Positions 21,148 to 33,503 of a DNA stretch of 64,000 nt are shown here, in pieces. The notes below the pieces were generated by a model. It was not told the DNA's origin. It worked only from the letters and a program-made list of their open reading frames with translations, and searched no databases. The stretch is taken from assembly GCA_033807695.1 (NCBI GenBank), contig CM066304.1:1922001-1986000 (forward strand), read 5' to 3'. Position numbers and translations under genes: made by a program. The first letter of the stretch is position 1, and the number at the start of each line of letters is the position of its first letter. Origin of the DNA: Daedaleopsis sinensis. Taxonomy: Eukaryota; Basidiomycota; Agaricomycetes; Polyporales; Polyporaceae.

Positions 21148-24100
21148 TCAAATCTCGCCTTCCTCGGGGGTCTCAGCACGAGGGGGTGGTTCAACAGGTG
21201 CAACGGGGGCCGTCTCGACCGGAGCGGCCTCTGGAGGATTGCTGTAACGCGCACGCTGTGTAGGGCCACACTATGTGAGTAACACGACACATACGATCAT
21301 GCGAGACATGCCTTCTGCTCCCGCTCGTCGAATGGACGCTCTTCGTACACGCCGCGGTCCCTTTTCTCGCGGGGATCCGCCTCCCGGTATACCGATTCGC
21401 CCCGCTCGCGCTCGCGTGATTTGTAGGGGGGGACACTAGTACTGTCGTGCGCGCTGTAGCTGTCATCCCAATCGCGGGTACTGCGATGTTCCCGCCGACG
21501 GTCGTCCCGCTCATGGTCGCGGTGGCGAGAGGACTTGCTGTAGTAGTCCCGATCACGGTCCCGCTCCCTGTCGCGCTCGCGCTCGCGGTCCTTGTAGTAC
21601 TTGTCCTTGGGATAGTCGCGCTCGCTGCGTTCTCGACCATGATCCCTGTCTGAATGACGGGCATCTTTGTGGCTGTCGTGGTCGTGTGCCCTGCGATCAC
21701 GGCTCCTGCTGTCGCGTTCCGGGCGGCGGTCCCGTTCAGACTCCTTGTCGCGGTCGCGGTGTTCCTTGTCCCGTTCCCGCTCACGGTCGCGATCGGTTTC
21801 GCGTCCGTGTACCGGTTCTTTACGACGACGGCTCGTGGTGGATCCACCGTCCTCGGATATTTCGCGCTCTCGGAGGCGTTCCTGTGAATGTGCATAAGGG
21901 CGATGAGCCTGACAACTCACATGCAGCGCGCCCGGTCAGACCTGCCTTCTGCCTCTTCACGAACTTGGCGAAGGCGGCTTTCCTGCCCTCCTCGTCCTCG
22001 ATCGCCTTGTACTCGGGCAATTCTTGCATGAAAGGAACAGCCTGTGGTGCGTTGATCAGCTTTCACCTGATGTAATCGAAATCGCCATACTGACATCTTC
22101 GTACGACAGAGTAGCATCGTGGAGCTCGGACACCTTCTTGAGAGCATACCGCAAGTCGTCCTGGAGATGTCGCTGCTTACGCTCAGCGCGGCGTCTCTCA
22201 TCAGCTTGCTTCTTGACTGCCACGTCATGCAGCTACGCAATACAAAGTCAGCTTCTAGTTTGAACATGACGACTAGCACTTACCGAGTGGTAGATCTCTG
22301 TGAGGTCCTCGTCAGACAATGCCTTGACGTTTTCGTCCGAGTTGGCCTTGACAACGCTCATAAACTCCGCTTCTGTCGTGTCCGGACCAACTTCGAATGG
22401 CTTGGTATCCGTGGAAGCACCTTCACCAGTACCATCCGCGTCTTCCTTCATCCTATCTTCAAGTGCCTTGTTATGACGCTGGATGGCGTCGTTAGCAATG
22501 GCGATCTTGCCGTCAAGCTTCTGATCAAGCGCGTCGACAATGTCCCAGAAGAGTTCGATGGGGTTCGAGCCAGGATTCCCGAGCATATCTAGGTAGCGTT
22601 GATCGTCTGCGAACTTGGGGTAGACCTCCTTCCACTTGGTACGCGCCTTGATATCTCCAGAGTCGACCAATCCATTCAAGATTTCCTGTGGCATGATGCT
22701 CGAACTTGATATAACGAGAGGGATCTGCAGCAGACTCACCCTGAACGCCTCCCTAGCCTTGCGTTCCTTGCGAGTCTTCTCGACTTGGCGCCTCCTCATC
22801 TGCTCTTCAAACTCACGTTCGCGCACTCGGCTGTAGTCTTCAAACGCCAGCAGAATGTCAAGGGTCGGAAGTGTGCGAAGCTCGGGGTCATCTTTCCATT
22901 CGTCAGAATCGGCGACCATGTGGTGGGCCTGCCGCCATCGCGTGAGGACGTCCACGTCGAGGCGTTTGAACAGAGCCACAATCTTGGAGATGCTACGGGC
23001 GCGCGCTGCACGGCTCTCTTGCTACGGTAGAGGGACACAAAGGTCAAATAGGCGCGTGATTCACGGACCCATAATGGGAAACATACCACTTCTCGTTGCT
23101 TCAACTCGGCGATGTACTCTTCAAAGATGAGCCTGCGCTCAGCCTCAATCTTTGCCTGCTGCCAGATAGGGTGCTGAGCGAACAGCTTGTCAGCAGTAGC
23201 GAACGTCGTGTAGTGGAACACATTGGGGTTCCCCTTGAGCATGTTACGGATGGAAGGACGAAGCTTGGATAGACGAGCCTCGCGTTCTTCGCTCTCCTTG
23301 GCGCGGAGACCGTCGACATACTGCACAGAAACTCAACATGGCCGTTTGACAAGTGTGTCGGCGAGGACGCACCTTCTGCCAGGCAGCCTTCTTCTCGGCC
23401 AACGTGTTCAGGGCCTTATAGAGTGGATCGGTGATGATAGCTCTCATCGTCTGGTCCCATGTCCAGCTGTCGTCCACCCCGGCCTTCCTCAGCAAGTGTA
23501 CGAACGCCTTCTCCCCCTCTTCGAGTGTTGCGAAGCCATTGTGAGGGATTACCGGATCATCAGGCAGGTTGGGACGCGCGGGCAAAACACTGGACGGGGC
23601 GAATGGGAGTACGCCCGTGTGATGGCCAACAGCGCCATTCTGTCCATTCAACTGCGACTGGAATGAGGATCCATCAGTGCCTCCGAGAGCGTTGGGAGCA
23701 CCTTGGTTTGGGGCAGCGCCGCCCGTGGCGGCGCCCGGTGTGCTAGTCGGGCTGGGGGACTGTCAGGTATCTGGAAGGTAGCGACGCTACAAGAAAACAC
23801 GCACACTAATGCTGATCCGGGCGGCGGAGCTGCTTTTCCCTCTTTCTCAACCTTCTCCAAAAGCAAGAGCAACTCATCTGGCATGTCCCATTTTGACTCC
23901 TTCGTTTCGGTCTATCCGGACATGCGTACGTTGGAGCATACACTGATTGACATGAAGGGGGTACGCACGTTGTAGTAGTATTTTCTGCCACCAGAGAAGT
24001 ACTCCTTCCACTTCGTTTGGTTGAGAGCTTTCTGTGGATATGAGGAGACGGTTGACGCGGGTTGTTCGCACAAACGAGTGACTTATGTACACACCTCGAA

Positions 24101-24314
24101 AGGAGACTTCAAATCTGACGGTAGGAATGAGCGATTGGTCTACGAGTACACCACAGAATGACTCACCATCTGGCTTCTCCCACACACTCTCTCGAGTGTT
24201 GGTATTGAACCAATATGTACGCCCCTCCGGATTGCGGTGTTCGGTCTAGTGTTTTGGAATAGTCAGGAAGATTCGTTGTTCATTATGAGAGCTGAGACGT
24301 ACCCAAACATTCAT
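21148..24314 (-). CDS. PRP40: pre-mRNA processing factor PRP40 (WW and FF domains)
   Basis: Thirteen exons close in frame (831 aa): 24314-24303, 24245-24167, 24114-24095, 24031-23969, 23911-23807, 23759-23373, 23320-23087, 23021-22740, 22685-22284, 22232-22095, 22041-21946, 21881-21312, 21255-21148. Two WW domains open the protein ([15 protein letters not shown] and [14 protein letters not shown]). FF domains follow, recognisable by F-x-x-x-L-R-K and E-D-Y-type helices, then an Arg/Asp/Glu-repeat tail ending E-E-G-E-I. PRP40 is a U1 snRNP component that bridges the 5' splice site and the branch-point complex in the nucleus. The third exon is only 20 nt. The last two introns have GC instead of GT donors. 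Confidence 0.95.
21256..21311 (-). other. GC-AG intron in PRP40 (56 bp)
   Basis: The exon again ends AAG and the intron begins GCATGT and ends CTACACAG. It restores the frame R-A-R-Y-S-N-P-P-E ... E-E-G-E-I. Reading through meets a TGA five codons in. Confidence 0.72.
21882..21945 (-). other. GC-AG intron in PRP40 (64 bp)
   Basis: The exon ends ...R-Q-K (AAG) and the intron starts GCAGGT and ends TTCACAG. GT donors nearby would break the reading frame or meet a stop, so the GC donor is the only one found that keeps the downstream R-L-R-E-R-E frame. Confidence 0.75.
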
Positions 24315-24882
24315 CGTAAACAGGGGTCGTCCGGTCACAATCTCTGCTTCAGAACGTAGGCTGCGGAAGGGATGGGCTGGAGGAGATGGCAAGGAACAAG
24401 CGCATTAGCGCTCGAGCGGAAACATTCCCCGTCATCGTATGGGCGCTTCCTACGGTTGTTACTATTAATCGGACTCGCAGACAGCGTCGCGCGCATATCC
24501 AGAAAAGTTGACAAATATCTGGCTGGCAGTAGTGACTTGGTAGTGACCTTCATAGTACTTGCTTTGATCGTGTCGGAGACCTCATGCGAATGCGACTTCG
24601 ACGCAAGAACACAATGCCAGTGAGAAGATAATGACCCATGTCTTCATAGCTTGAAAGCTTGAGTCTGATTATCCAAAAGGATAGAAACACGTATAGACTC
24701 GTATTTACTGAACATGACGAAATGACGCTCGGCTAGGAGATTCATGGTTAGCAAATATTCATCTCTACAACGATGGAAACATCCTAAAGCTACAACAGAT
24801 CCCACAGTAATCCAAACAGATCAGAACGACGATGCTGACCCGTATGCGCATCGGCCGGTGACCACGCACGGTGAAGCCCAGG

Positions 24883-27800
24883 CTACATGAAGTCGATCGC
24901 GCGTTTTCGCCCCCTCGGCGGACCTGCTTCTCGCCCGGTATTCGCTGGCTCCGTGCTAGAAGGATCGGTTGGCAGAAGGGCAGCCGGAAGGCTCTTGACG
25001 ACCTCCGGCGCGGGCTTCTCCACCCACATGCCATCGTCGTCGTCGACCTCGCCCCCTTGCTCCGCCTCCTTCCGTTTCTTCTTCTTGCGCCGCTCCCCGT
25101 CCTTGTCCTTGTCCCTGTCACGCTTCTTCTCGCCGCCCCGATGTGAGGGAGCCGGTCCGAAGCTGGGTATGCTCCCGTCGTCCTCGACGTCGAACGACAT
25201 GAGCGCGGCCTTAGCCTTCTTCTTGTCCTTGTCTTTCTTCTTGTCCCTGCCTTTCTCTGCCTTATCTTTCCGCGACTCGCGCTCCGAGCGAGGGACGAAT
25301 GTCGGCTTGAACGTCGCTAGATCCACCTTCTCCGTCGAGGGAATCGCAATTGTGGTCGCAGCCTTCGCTTCGGGTGGCGACGTCGCACGAGGGGGAGAGG
25401 GAAGCGGTACAGCGCTAGGAGCAAGGCCTGTCTGAGCACCGTCTGCTTCCTCTTCCTCTTCGTCGCTGTCTTCGTCGTCGCTCGCAAAGATCGCCTTGAA
25501 GACGTCCATCGCAGGGCGCTCGTACGTCAGGGTGTCCCGCCCCTGCGTTTCGTCATCGCCCAACCCGACGTTTGCCAGATTCCTCGGCCCGCCATTCTTC
25601 TGTTTCTCCTCGTCCTCGACCTTCACAGCGGTATTCCCTGCATTCTCCGTCCCATCCGTGATCATCGCCGGCGAAGAGCTAGGCTCCCTCTTTACCTCGT
25701 TCGTCGCGAACTCGAACCCAGCAGACGCTTCGCCCGCCTGTGCAGTCAGATCCACCTCTGGCTCCTTCACCCCGAACCGCTTGCATAGCAGGCGTGCCGG
25801 CTGCCAAGGGACCGTCTCGCGCGTCAGCGGGCCGTACATCCCCATCCGCACAGCACCCATCTTGGGGTCCTCCTCCTCCTTCTGCTCGCCATTCTCGCCG
25901 TCCGTGTTCTCGTCGTAGGATGTCGGCTGGTACAGGCCTTCGACCGCCTTCGGGCCCATCTCGACTATTACGGCGGAGCGGAAGCGCCCAGCCATCGCCC
26001 CGGAGAGCGGCTTGAACACCGTCGCGGACTTCGCGTAATCCTCGAGCTCCTTGTTAAATTCCTCTGTGCTCTGCCCGGGGAGCGGGCCGAATCCGAGGCT
26101 CTCGGACGAGTCGGGCGGTGCAGATACCTGGAAGGTGAGGAACGCGGTATACCGCGACTGCTTCAACGGATCCGTTGTGAACGGCTGGAAACCGGAAAGA
26201 GCGGCTTTCGCGATTGAAGGGTGGAGACGCGGTATGTTTACCCCACCGGGTTTGGGTAGAGGGGGGCCCGGAGACGGCGGACGAGGCGCGTCGGGCGTTG
26301 CAGTAGCGGGTGGTGGGACGCCGTCCACGCGAGCGGTACGGAAAGACTGCAGTCGTTCACGATCTTTCTGTGAGAGGTACTCGAACACGGAGCGTGTTTT
26401 GGCTGGAGGCGGCGTTTCGCCGAGCATATTTCCTCGCTGAAAACATGTACTATTAGACTAGAATAACCACGGAGCGGTCGATGACTGACCTGGTCTGCGG
26501 AGAGCTTGTTAGCTTTCCATTCCGCATGTGACATAGAAGGTGGATGTGCTGGTTGAGCTTGATTCGCAGAAGGCTCGTTCTCCTTGTTATTCTTCTGTTC
26601 CCACACCTGTCTGGGGTTCGGTCGCCATCCTGCAGGAATATCTGGCATTGGGAACCTGGGACGTCGTGAGCTTCTGTTAGGAAAGAGCGTTTTGATTGTA
26701 CAAACCATCGGTCTTCCGAGACGGGTTTATCCGACAGCACAAACCCCTTCAATACAGGCGTGCCGTCGTTGAACGTCTGTGTGATACCAGGAGGCGCCCT
26801 CTTGTCGGACCGAAGTCAGCCAGCTTAGGAGAACGATATGATCATACATGGACAATGACTTACGGGACCCGTTCCTGTCCTCCTCGAGCTACTGGCTCCA
26901 ATACTCATGCTGTAGTCGTCCTCGCCGAGCGCAGCGTCAAACGCAACGCGACTACGAGCCGACGGGCCGGCTGCGCCGTCATAAATGTCGATATCATCAT
27001 CGTCCGCATCGTTCAGCGCGCCCAATCCGAACCCAGCTATCGAGAATCATGCTCATTAAAACGCGATAAAAGGAAGATGTTGGAGCTGGACTCACTAGAT
27101 ATCTTCGGTCCCGACGGTGCCCGCTCCCCACCAGCACCATACCCGACGCTCTCGTTCAGCCCCATCCCCGGCGAGTACCCCAGACCATGGAAGTTGTCCT
27201 TTCGTGGAGCTAGTAGCACAGGCATGTCGCGTCGGGGATATGTGTGCTTCTTGGCCTCCTCGACGTCCCCCTCATCTCCCTCGGCCTCCTTCGACGGATC
27301 GAAGAAGCCCGCGTCCTGTGCCTTCCGTTGTGTGTACGTGAGTCGAGGGCCGACCCCCTGCCCAAGTTTCCAGCCCATCTTCTTCAAAATCCGCGCGCCC
27401 ACGGAATCCTTCGGCGCGGGGGCGAGCGATGCCGCCAGCGCGGCGGTGATTGGGCTGTCTCGCCGACCTCGTCAGCATCGAGGTTTGCGACCGCGAGAGG
27501 AGAGAAGACGAGGAAGTGGACGCACTCTTGTTCATCAGCCTCGCCCGCCTGCCGACGCTTCTCAGCCGCGGTGCTACCGAAGTCCATCTCATCGTGCTCG
27601 TCCACAAGCTTCTGGTCCTCGCGCAGCTCCGCGAGGTCCTCGTCATCCATGAAGTCTTCGGGCCGCGCAGCGCGCTTCTTTGCGCGGTCGCTGCGGGAGG
27701 AGACGAACGTCGACGGAGTCCACCCTGCATATGTGCACCAGTAATAAGAGTCTGTGGGTATGGGGAGATCGTAGTGTTTGCGAGGAGGGGCGTACCTTCT

Positions 27801-28143
27801 TTCGACCCAACGGAGTTGAAGTACCCAGCACTGAAGCCCCCGGTAAACGCGCCGTGCAGTCTCCTCCGTCCCTTCTCGTCTCGTACCTATTCTATCTCAG
27901 TGATGTGTGACAAGCTACAGAGAGATCGGAATGCGTACCTCCTGCTTCCATAGTGGGACGAACTCTCCTGTATCTTTCGACTTCTCGAGAGGCGGGAGCG
28001 GCGTCCCGATCTGCAGAGCTGGTTAACCACAGGCAGCGTACCAAGAAGAGCAAGCAACGTACCAGGCAGAACGTTTCATTCGCCTTCGAGCTCGCCGTGT
28101 CCACGCCGAGATCATTGAGTTTACGCTTGAGGCGACTAGTCAT
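24883..28143 (-). CDS. G-patch domain protein 1 (GPATCH1/TOUGH type)
   Basis: Nine exons close in frame (929 aa): 28143-28063, 28010-27939, 27886-27796, 27724-27526, 27454-27096, 27036-26864, 26800-26706, 26655-26490, 26436-24883. The N-terminus has the conserved block of this family ([33 protein letters not shown] in pieces, D-F-M-D-D-E-D-L). The G-patch follows ([18 protein letters not shown]), then [11 protein letters not shown] and [13 protein letters not shown], and a long Lys/Asp/Glu-rich tail. G-patches activate DEAH helicases; this family is linked to the spliceosome and RNA processing in the nucleus. It is in tandem with PRP40, 568 bp upstream. Confidence 0.93.
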
Positions 28144-30639
28144 TTCAGAGCAACTGACTCTCTTGTGCGAGTCGTACAAGAGGGAGTGAGCCTAAGTGTG
28201 TTACCCAAGAAAGGGCCAGCCGTCGAGGTCGAGTCGAAGAAAGCCGCAGGCTAAGTGAGGAGGAGGAGGAGGAAGGACACTGCGACCGAGTCGATTCGCT
28301 GCATGCAGGTGGAGGCGCCCGCCCGAGTTGGCGTCGAGCACGTGAGTCGAAGCGTCTAGAGAGCCTTTTTAGGCCATGCCTCCGCCAGGGTGGCGCGGCA
28401 CCTCAGACTGCCAGCTACTACCAGGACGTACTACGACCAGTCTAGTACTTACTATGCTCCACCAGGACGTTAAAATTCTCAGTAGCTGGGATATGTTCGG
28501 CGCATGAATCTGTGACACTGACTGTGCTACTGCGATCAACAGTGTTAAGCGTTCCACCGTGGCCATCCAGTAGCAACTTAACAAGCGATCGGACGGTAAT
28601 ACTTGAATCCAATATATGTGAGTCTCCCATGTCATCTGCCGGATAAATCGCTCACACGGAGACGTTCTTTTCTCATGCTATGATGATGAGACCGCCACCG
28701 CCAGGGCACGTCAACGGGGACGCTGACTTCAAGGAGGTACAATCTCCGTCGCTAGCAGAGCTTCACGTCATTCGACATACTCCGAGAGATCTGCCAGCTG
28801 CACATGAGTCAATGCAATGGCTTGGCGGAGGCGTTGAGCACCGTCACAGACAACTCGGTGCACTGCGGTCTAAGGCTTGAAGCTTGAGCCCTGAGCCTGA
28901 GATCCTCTCCAGCGTAAGCACTTCCGGTCCGATTCCTCGTAATAATGCACCCGTGAACATGCCGACCGATACCGCAGCAGGTGCTGACACTTCTGGCAGT
29001 CGGGCGGCGCGCCGCCTTCCTGGATTATCGCCCGACTGGATGACCGTCGCGGGATCAATATCGAGAAGGTCCTTAAGCCGTCTCAGATATCGAATGGTAC
29101 AGACACCTATCTCAGATCCGCGATGATGCAGCCCCGATTTCATTCTGCTGGTCGGTGATACGATCTTCCAACGGCGAAGTTCGTATGTAAGAAATTCTGG
29201 TCTTCTTAGAGTTTTACATATCCGATGCCACGGTCATATCCCACGAGGAAGTCATTATGCCCTGGGGCCCGTTGTGGTACCCTCCTCAAGTTGCAATTGC
29301 GATCATATCGTGCAGTTATCTGCGCTCGTAGGTCACCATAGGTCACCATGCGTAGGTCACCATGCGTAGATGGTCGACGTCGCTTTCTCACACTAATACT
29401 GACAGTTGCAGACAAACTGTCCGACCTGTCACAAGAGCATGTGCCATGGCATACGCGGCCAAACTCGAAAGCGCCGCAGCTTTATTCCTGCTCAAGCTTC
29501 GCAAAAATTGATATCACACGAAGATAAGTACCTCCCCAAAGGGTCGTGTGTTTGTGGGACTGAAACAGATAACTGTCTACGATGGTGGTGCCTGAACTCT
29601 AGATTCCACCCCGGATCCTTTCCTTATCGCGTTCATACATCGGGTTTCCCTAATACCGATCACAATTATAATGGTTGGAAGGAGACTCCAGCAAGAGGCT
29701 GCTGCAAGAGGCTCTTCCAGGATGGAACAACGATCCTGGCAACGCAAACACGACGTACTTGTACTAAATATTCGTGGAGGATCGAGGAGTTGAGTATATG
29801 CATGGGAAACTTCGGTATGCGATAGCTTCCTTTTACGTAGAAGTGCATGCTGAACTAATTAAGTGATTCGAGCTAGCCATTCAGAAGCACCGAGTCATCG
29901 TGCGTGGTTAGTACCGCAAGTACTTCATGTCGTCAATTCTATGACTTGTCATCTTAAGATTCGAAACCAAAGAGTTGTATTCAAGTTGCTTTCTCTAACC
30001 CGCCTCAGATAGTTGAGCCCGCAGAGCTCTCCACAGCTCTCTCGACCGGCAGCTTCAAACCCGGTAAGTATCGATGCGCGAAGGCAGAGTCGTGACTCGT
30101 GATTCGTGAATTCAAAGAGGACTCAGAGACGCCGGGAGTTTCAAGGAAGTGATTGCCGCCGGGCGGGAGAACTGCGATCAGCTGTGCCTGTCAAGATAGG
30201 CTCCTGGGCGCTTGTGACACCACACCAGGCTTACCACCGGCGCACCCACATGCCAAGTACGTATATAAATACTTCCTCGAGGTTTTTCAAAGGCGCATGT
30301 GGAGAACCGGGATTGCATGCGGCACACGACCGCAGGAGCTCGTCGTTGCAGACGACGCGGGCAGCATCGATTGTGATGAGCAGTGCCCGCGTATCTGTTG
30401 TGGTGGTCTAACCAAGGAAGGGGACTCGGATGAAGGTGCCTCATCATTCAGTCAGACGTTATCGGTGGGATCCACGAGTGTCCATGGCCTTATCTGTCTC
30501 ACTCGCGAACATTTTCGCACCGGGGAGCTCAGCAAGGTTTATATACTAACCGATCCCCTTCGTTGCCATCTCGAGCTTTTCCCTCCCCATTCATCCTCTT
30601 TCCCTTCTCGCATCCCCTTCCCCGCTCCTCTAGCCCATC
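28144..30639. other. 2.5-kb intergenic region upstream of the permease
   Basis: No gene is supported. Small features: a GGTCACCAT-type short tandem repeat at about 29330-29366, and a TATA-like element just upstream of the permease. Open frames here have no motif and no matching splice partners. Confidence 0.5.
30538..30546 (+). promoter_or_regulatory. TATA box of the permease gene
   Basis: TTTATATAC lies about 95 bp before the permease ATG, followed by a C/T-rich tract (TTTTCCCTCCCC) up to the start, the usual layout of a strongly expressed fungal promoter. Confidence 0.6.
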
Positions 30640-32918
30640 ATGTCCGATGTGCACGGCTACGATGCACACGGCTACGAGGAGAAGAAGTCCGATCAGGCTG
30701 CCGCGGACCAAACGAGCTCCATCGAGAAGGCCCCCGTTCACGACTATGTCGTGCAGCAGAGTGACAACCGCTACCACTTCGACGCGGCCGACCTCGACCG
30801 CGTACAGCGGAAACTCAAGCAGCGCCATGTCCAAATGATTGCTGTGAGTGTCCATATGCCCAACCCTGCGCTCCCCTACGCGTTCCTCCATCAACGCGCT
30901 CACCCCGTAATAGATCGCTGGTACTCTTGGTACTGGTCTGTTCTTGGGTTCCGGCGAATCGCTCTCAGTCGCTGGTCCTCTTGGTGCCCTCATCGCGTAC
31001 GCGTTCGTTGGCACCTGCGCGTACTCGTCTCTCTGCGCTGTCGGTGAGATGACCTCCCACGCGCCCATCTCCGGTACCTTCCCCCACTTCGCCGCGCGCT
31101 GGGTGGATCCCGCATTCGGTTTCGCCGTCGGGTAAGCGCCCTCATCCGGAATGCTCTCTCCGATTTCTGACACAATTGCTCCCGCTCCTCGCACATACGT
31201 CTGGACAGTTGGAACTATTTTTATACTAACGCCGTCTCGGTGCCCGTCGAAATCAGTGCTGCGGGTATTTTGCTTACTTTCTGGGATCAAAACGTGAGTC
31301 TACTCGCACCCCCGCCGTCTGTCGCTCCTGACAGCAATGCCGCGTGCAACAGTCCAAACATCAAGCTGGCTACACTGCTGCCATCTGCATCCTCACATGT
31401 GCTATCAACATATTCGGTGTGCGGTGGTTTGGAGAGTCGGAGTTTGTCTTTTCGATCATTAAACGTGAGTGCGCTCAGGGCTTAGCAGCACCATTGCTGA
31501 CGGTGTTCGCCCAAACCCCCAGTTGTCTTGATTACCATCCTCATCATCACTGGCCTTGTTATCGATCTTGGTGGTGCTCCGAACCATGACCGTCTGGGCT
31601 TCCGCGTGAGTACATGCAGATCCCATCGGCGTGCCTTGCCACAAGCGGGAGGAGGTTCACTAACAGCGCGTGATCACAGTACTGGAAGAACCCCGGCCCG
31701 ATGAACACCGCAGGTCTTGAGCCGCAGAACCGTGATCTCGACCGCCTCATCGCTCTCCTGTCGGTGTTCGTACAAGCTGCGTTCTCTTTCCAGGGTATGG
31801 AGCTTGTCGCTGTGTAAGTGACATTTGCACCGTCCTTATCAGTGCCCGGATTGGACGCTGAAACGCGCACTTCCAGTGCGGCTTCCGAGACTCAGAGCCC
31901 CCGTCGCAACATCGCTAAGGCCGTCCGACGTGTCTTCTGGCGTATCCTTTTATTCTACGTGAGCCCCGTTGTCTCGACTGTTCGCCGAACGCCGCTTACA
32001 TGCGTCACATCAGCTCCTCGGTGTCCTCATCACCGGCATGGTCGTTCCGTACAACGACCCTGCCCTGCTCGGGAAGGCCGTAAACGCCGCCCAGTCGCCC
32101 TACGTCCTTGCCATGACCCGCGCAGGTATCAAGGTCCTCCCGCACATCGTCAACGCCGGTGTCTTCACCTCCGCGTTCTCCGCCGGCAACTCGTACCTCT
32201 TCTGCTCGTCCCGTGTCCTCTACGGCCTCGCGCTCCGTGGACAGGCACCCAAATTCCTCGCGTACTGCACGAAGTCGGGTCTCCCGATCGCCGCGGTGCT
32301 CGCGGCCAGCTCCTTCGCCTTACTCTCGTTCATGAACGTGTCTGCGGGCGCGGCCACCGTGTTCAACTGGTTCGTCAGCCTGTCGACCGTCGGCGGGTTC
32401 TTCGGCTGGTGGTCGATGAACATCACATACCTCTTCTTCTGTGCGTTTGCCTCCTGTTGTGCTGTGCGCTGAACCCTAATACCCTCGCGTCTTCTCCTCT
32501 AGATCGCGGATTCAAGGCGCAGGGCCTCGACCGCAAGAAGCTCATTTACCACAACAGCCTGCAGCCGTGGCTGTCCATCTGGGGCGTCTTCTGGATCACG
32601 ATCTTCATCCTCATCAACGGCTTCACCGTCTTCTGGGACTTCAACGCGGCCGACTTCCTCACCTCTTGTGCGTACCTGCGCCGCCCCGCGTTGACGGTGT
32701 TCGATGGCTGACACTGACTGCACTCGCGCTCCTCGACAGACATCAACATCCCGTTCTTCATCATCCTGTACGTGTTCTGGAAGGTCTACAAGCGCACGCA
32801 GATCTGGAAGCCGCACGAGATGGACTTCGTCACCGGCATCCCGTCGATCGAGGAGACGGAGCTCCCAGAGGAGAAGCCGACCACGTTCCTCGGAAAAGTC
32901 GCTGCTGTCTTGTTCTAA
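30640..32918 (+). CDS. plasma-membrane amino-acid permease (APC superfamily)
   Basis: Ten exons close in frame (562 aa): 30640-30843, 30914-31131, 31209-31293, 31353-31464, 31523-31605, 31680-31813, 31877-31958, 32014-32440, 32503-32667, 32740-32918. After a hydrophilic, Asp/Lys-rich cytoplasmic N-terminus comes the family signature I-A-G-T-L-G-T-G-L-F-L-G-S-G, then about twelve hydrophobic helices, including G-E-M-T-S-H-A-P-I-S-G-T-F and S-F-Q-G-M-E-L-V-A-V-A-A-S-E-T. The loop S-S-R-V-L-Y-G-L-A-L-R-G-Q-A-P-K and the C-terminal helices match fungal general or basic amino-acid permeases, which import amino acids by proton symport. Substrate range cannot be read from sequence. All introns are GT-AG. 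A TATA box lies about 95 bp upstream. Confidence 0.95.
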
Positions 32919-33299
32919 GCGCGCCGCGACGATGTTGCATTCGTGCTTTGACACTGTCCTCCGAGCTCGTCTAACTGTGTGGGACGGCAGCTCGGTGTGG
33001 GGATGTGTGCTGTCGCTGTCACGGTTGTGCTACCAGTTTGTGCCGCTGACGCTAACGTTTGGCGCACGTCCGTCTACGTTTCTGGGGCCGTCGCGGCTAC
33101 TGTAATCTACGATATATCCCATCCTGCAATACATACCTTAACTTATCTCGTCTGTTTTTGAAACACTTTTTACGGTGGGAGATACGAACTCGCATAGACT
33201 CGCATGTCCCTGTGACCTGAAACGTGACTACTGTGTTACGCGTGATGTGCCCCAGCGCTTGTCCGATCCCCGAGGTTTTCCTGTGCACCGTGTATCCTC

Positions 33300-33503
33300 G
33301 TGTATCATCCGGCAGGCTCCTACACACCGTCGCTTCGAGTTGAGGGGAGCCTGAATCCACGACAGAGGGTGAGGGATAATTACAGGTAGCGTAAACGTAA
33401 CCGGAATCAACAAACCCCAATTCAAGCTTGTTCACGTGACTGTAGTTTGCTCCCCTCAACTCTCAGCGACGGCTGCCACCAAACACAGGTAAATACACGG
33501 AGC
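33300..33503 (+). repeat. left arm of a ~200-bp inverted repeat
   Basis: The last 52 bp (33452-33503) are the exact reverse complement of 34643-34694. Similarity continues outward, diverging, for about 150 bp more. Outer landmarks include CTCGAAGCGACGGTGTG on the complementary reading. Confidence 0.92.

Noticed and set aside
21447..21887. Plus-strand hydrophobic open frames that look like membrane proteins
   Set aside because: They are the complement of the Arg/Asp/Glu-rich tail of PRP40, which is supported by exon joins on both sides.
24887..26015. Plus-strand Ser-rich open frames
   Set aside because: They are shadows of the charged C-terminal exon of GPATCH1.
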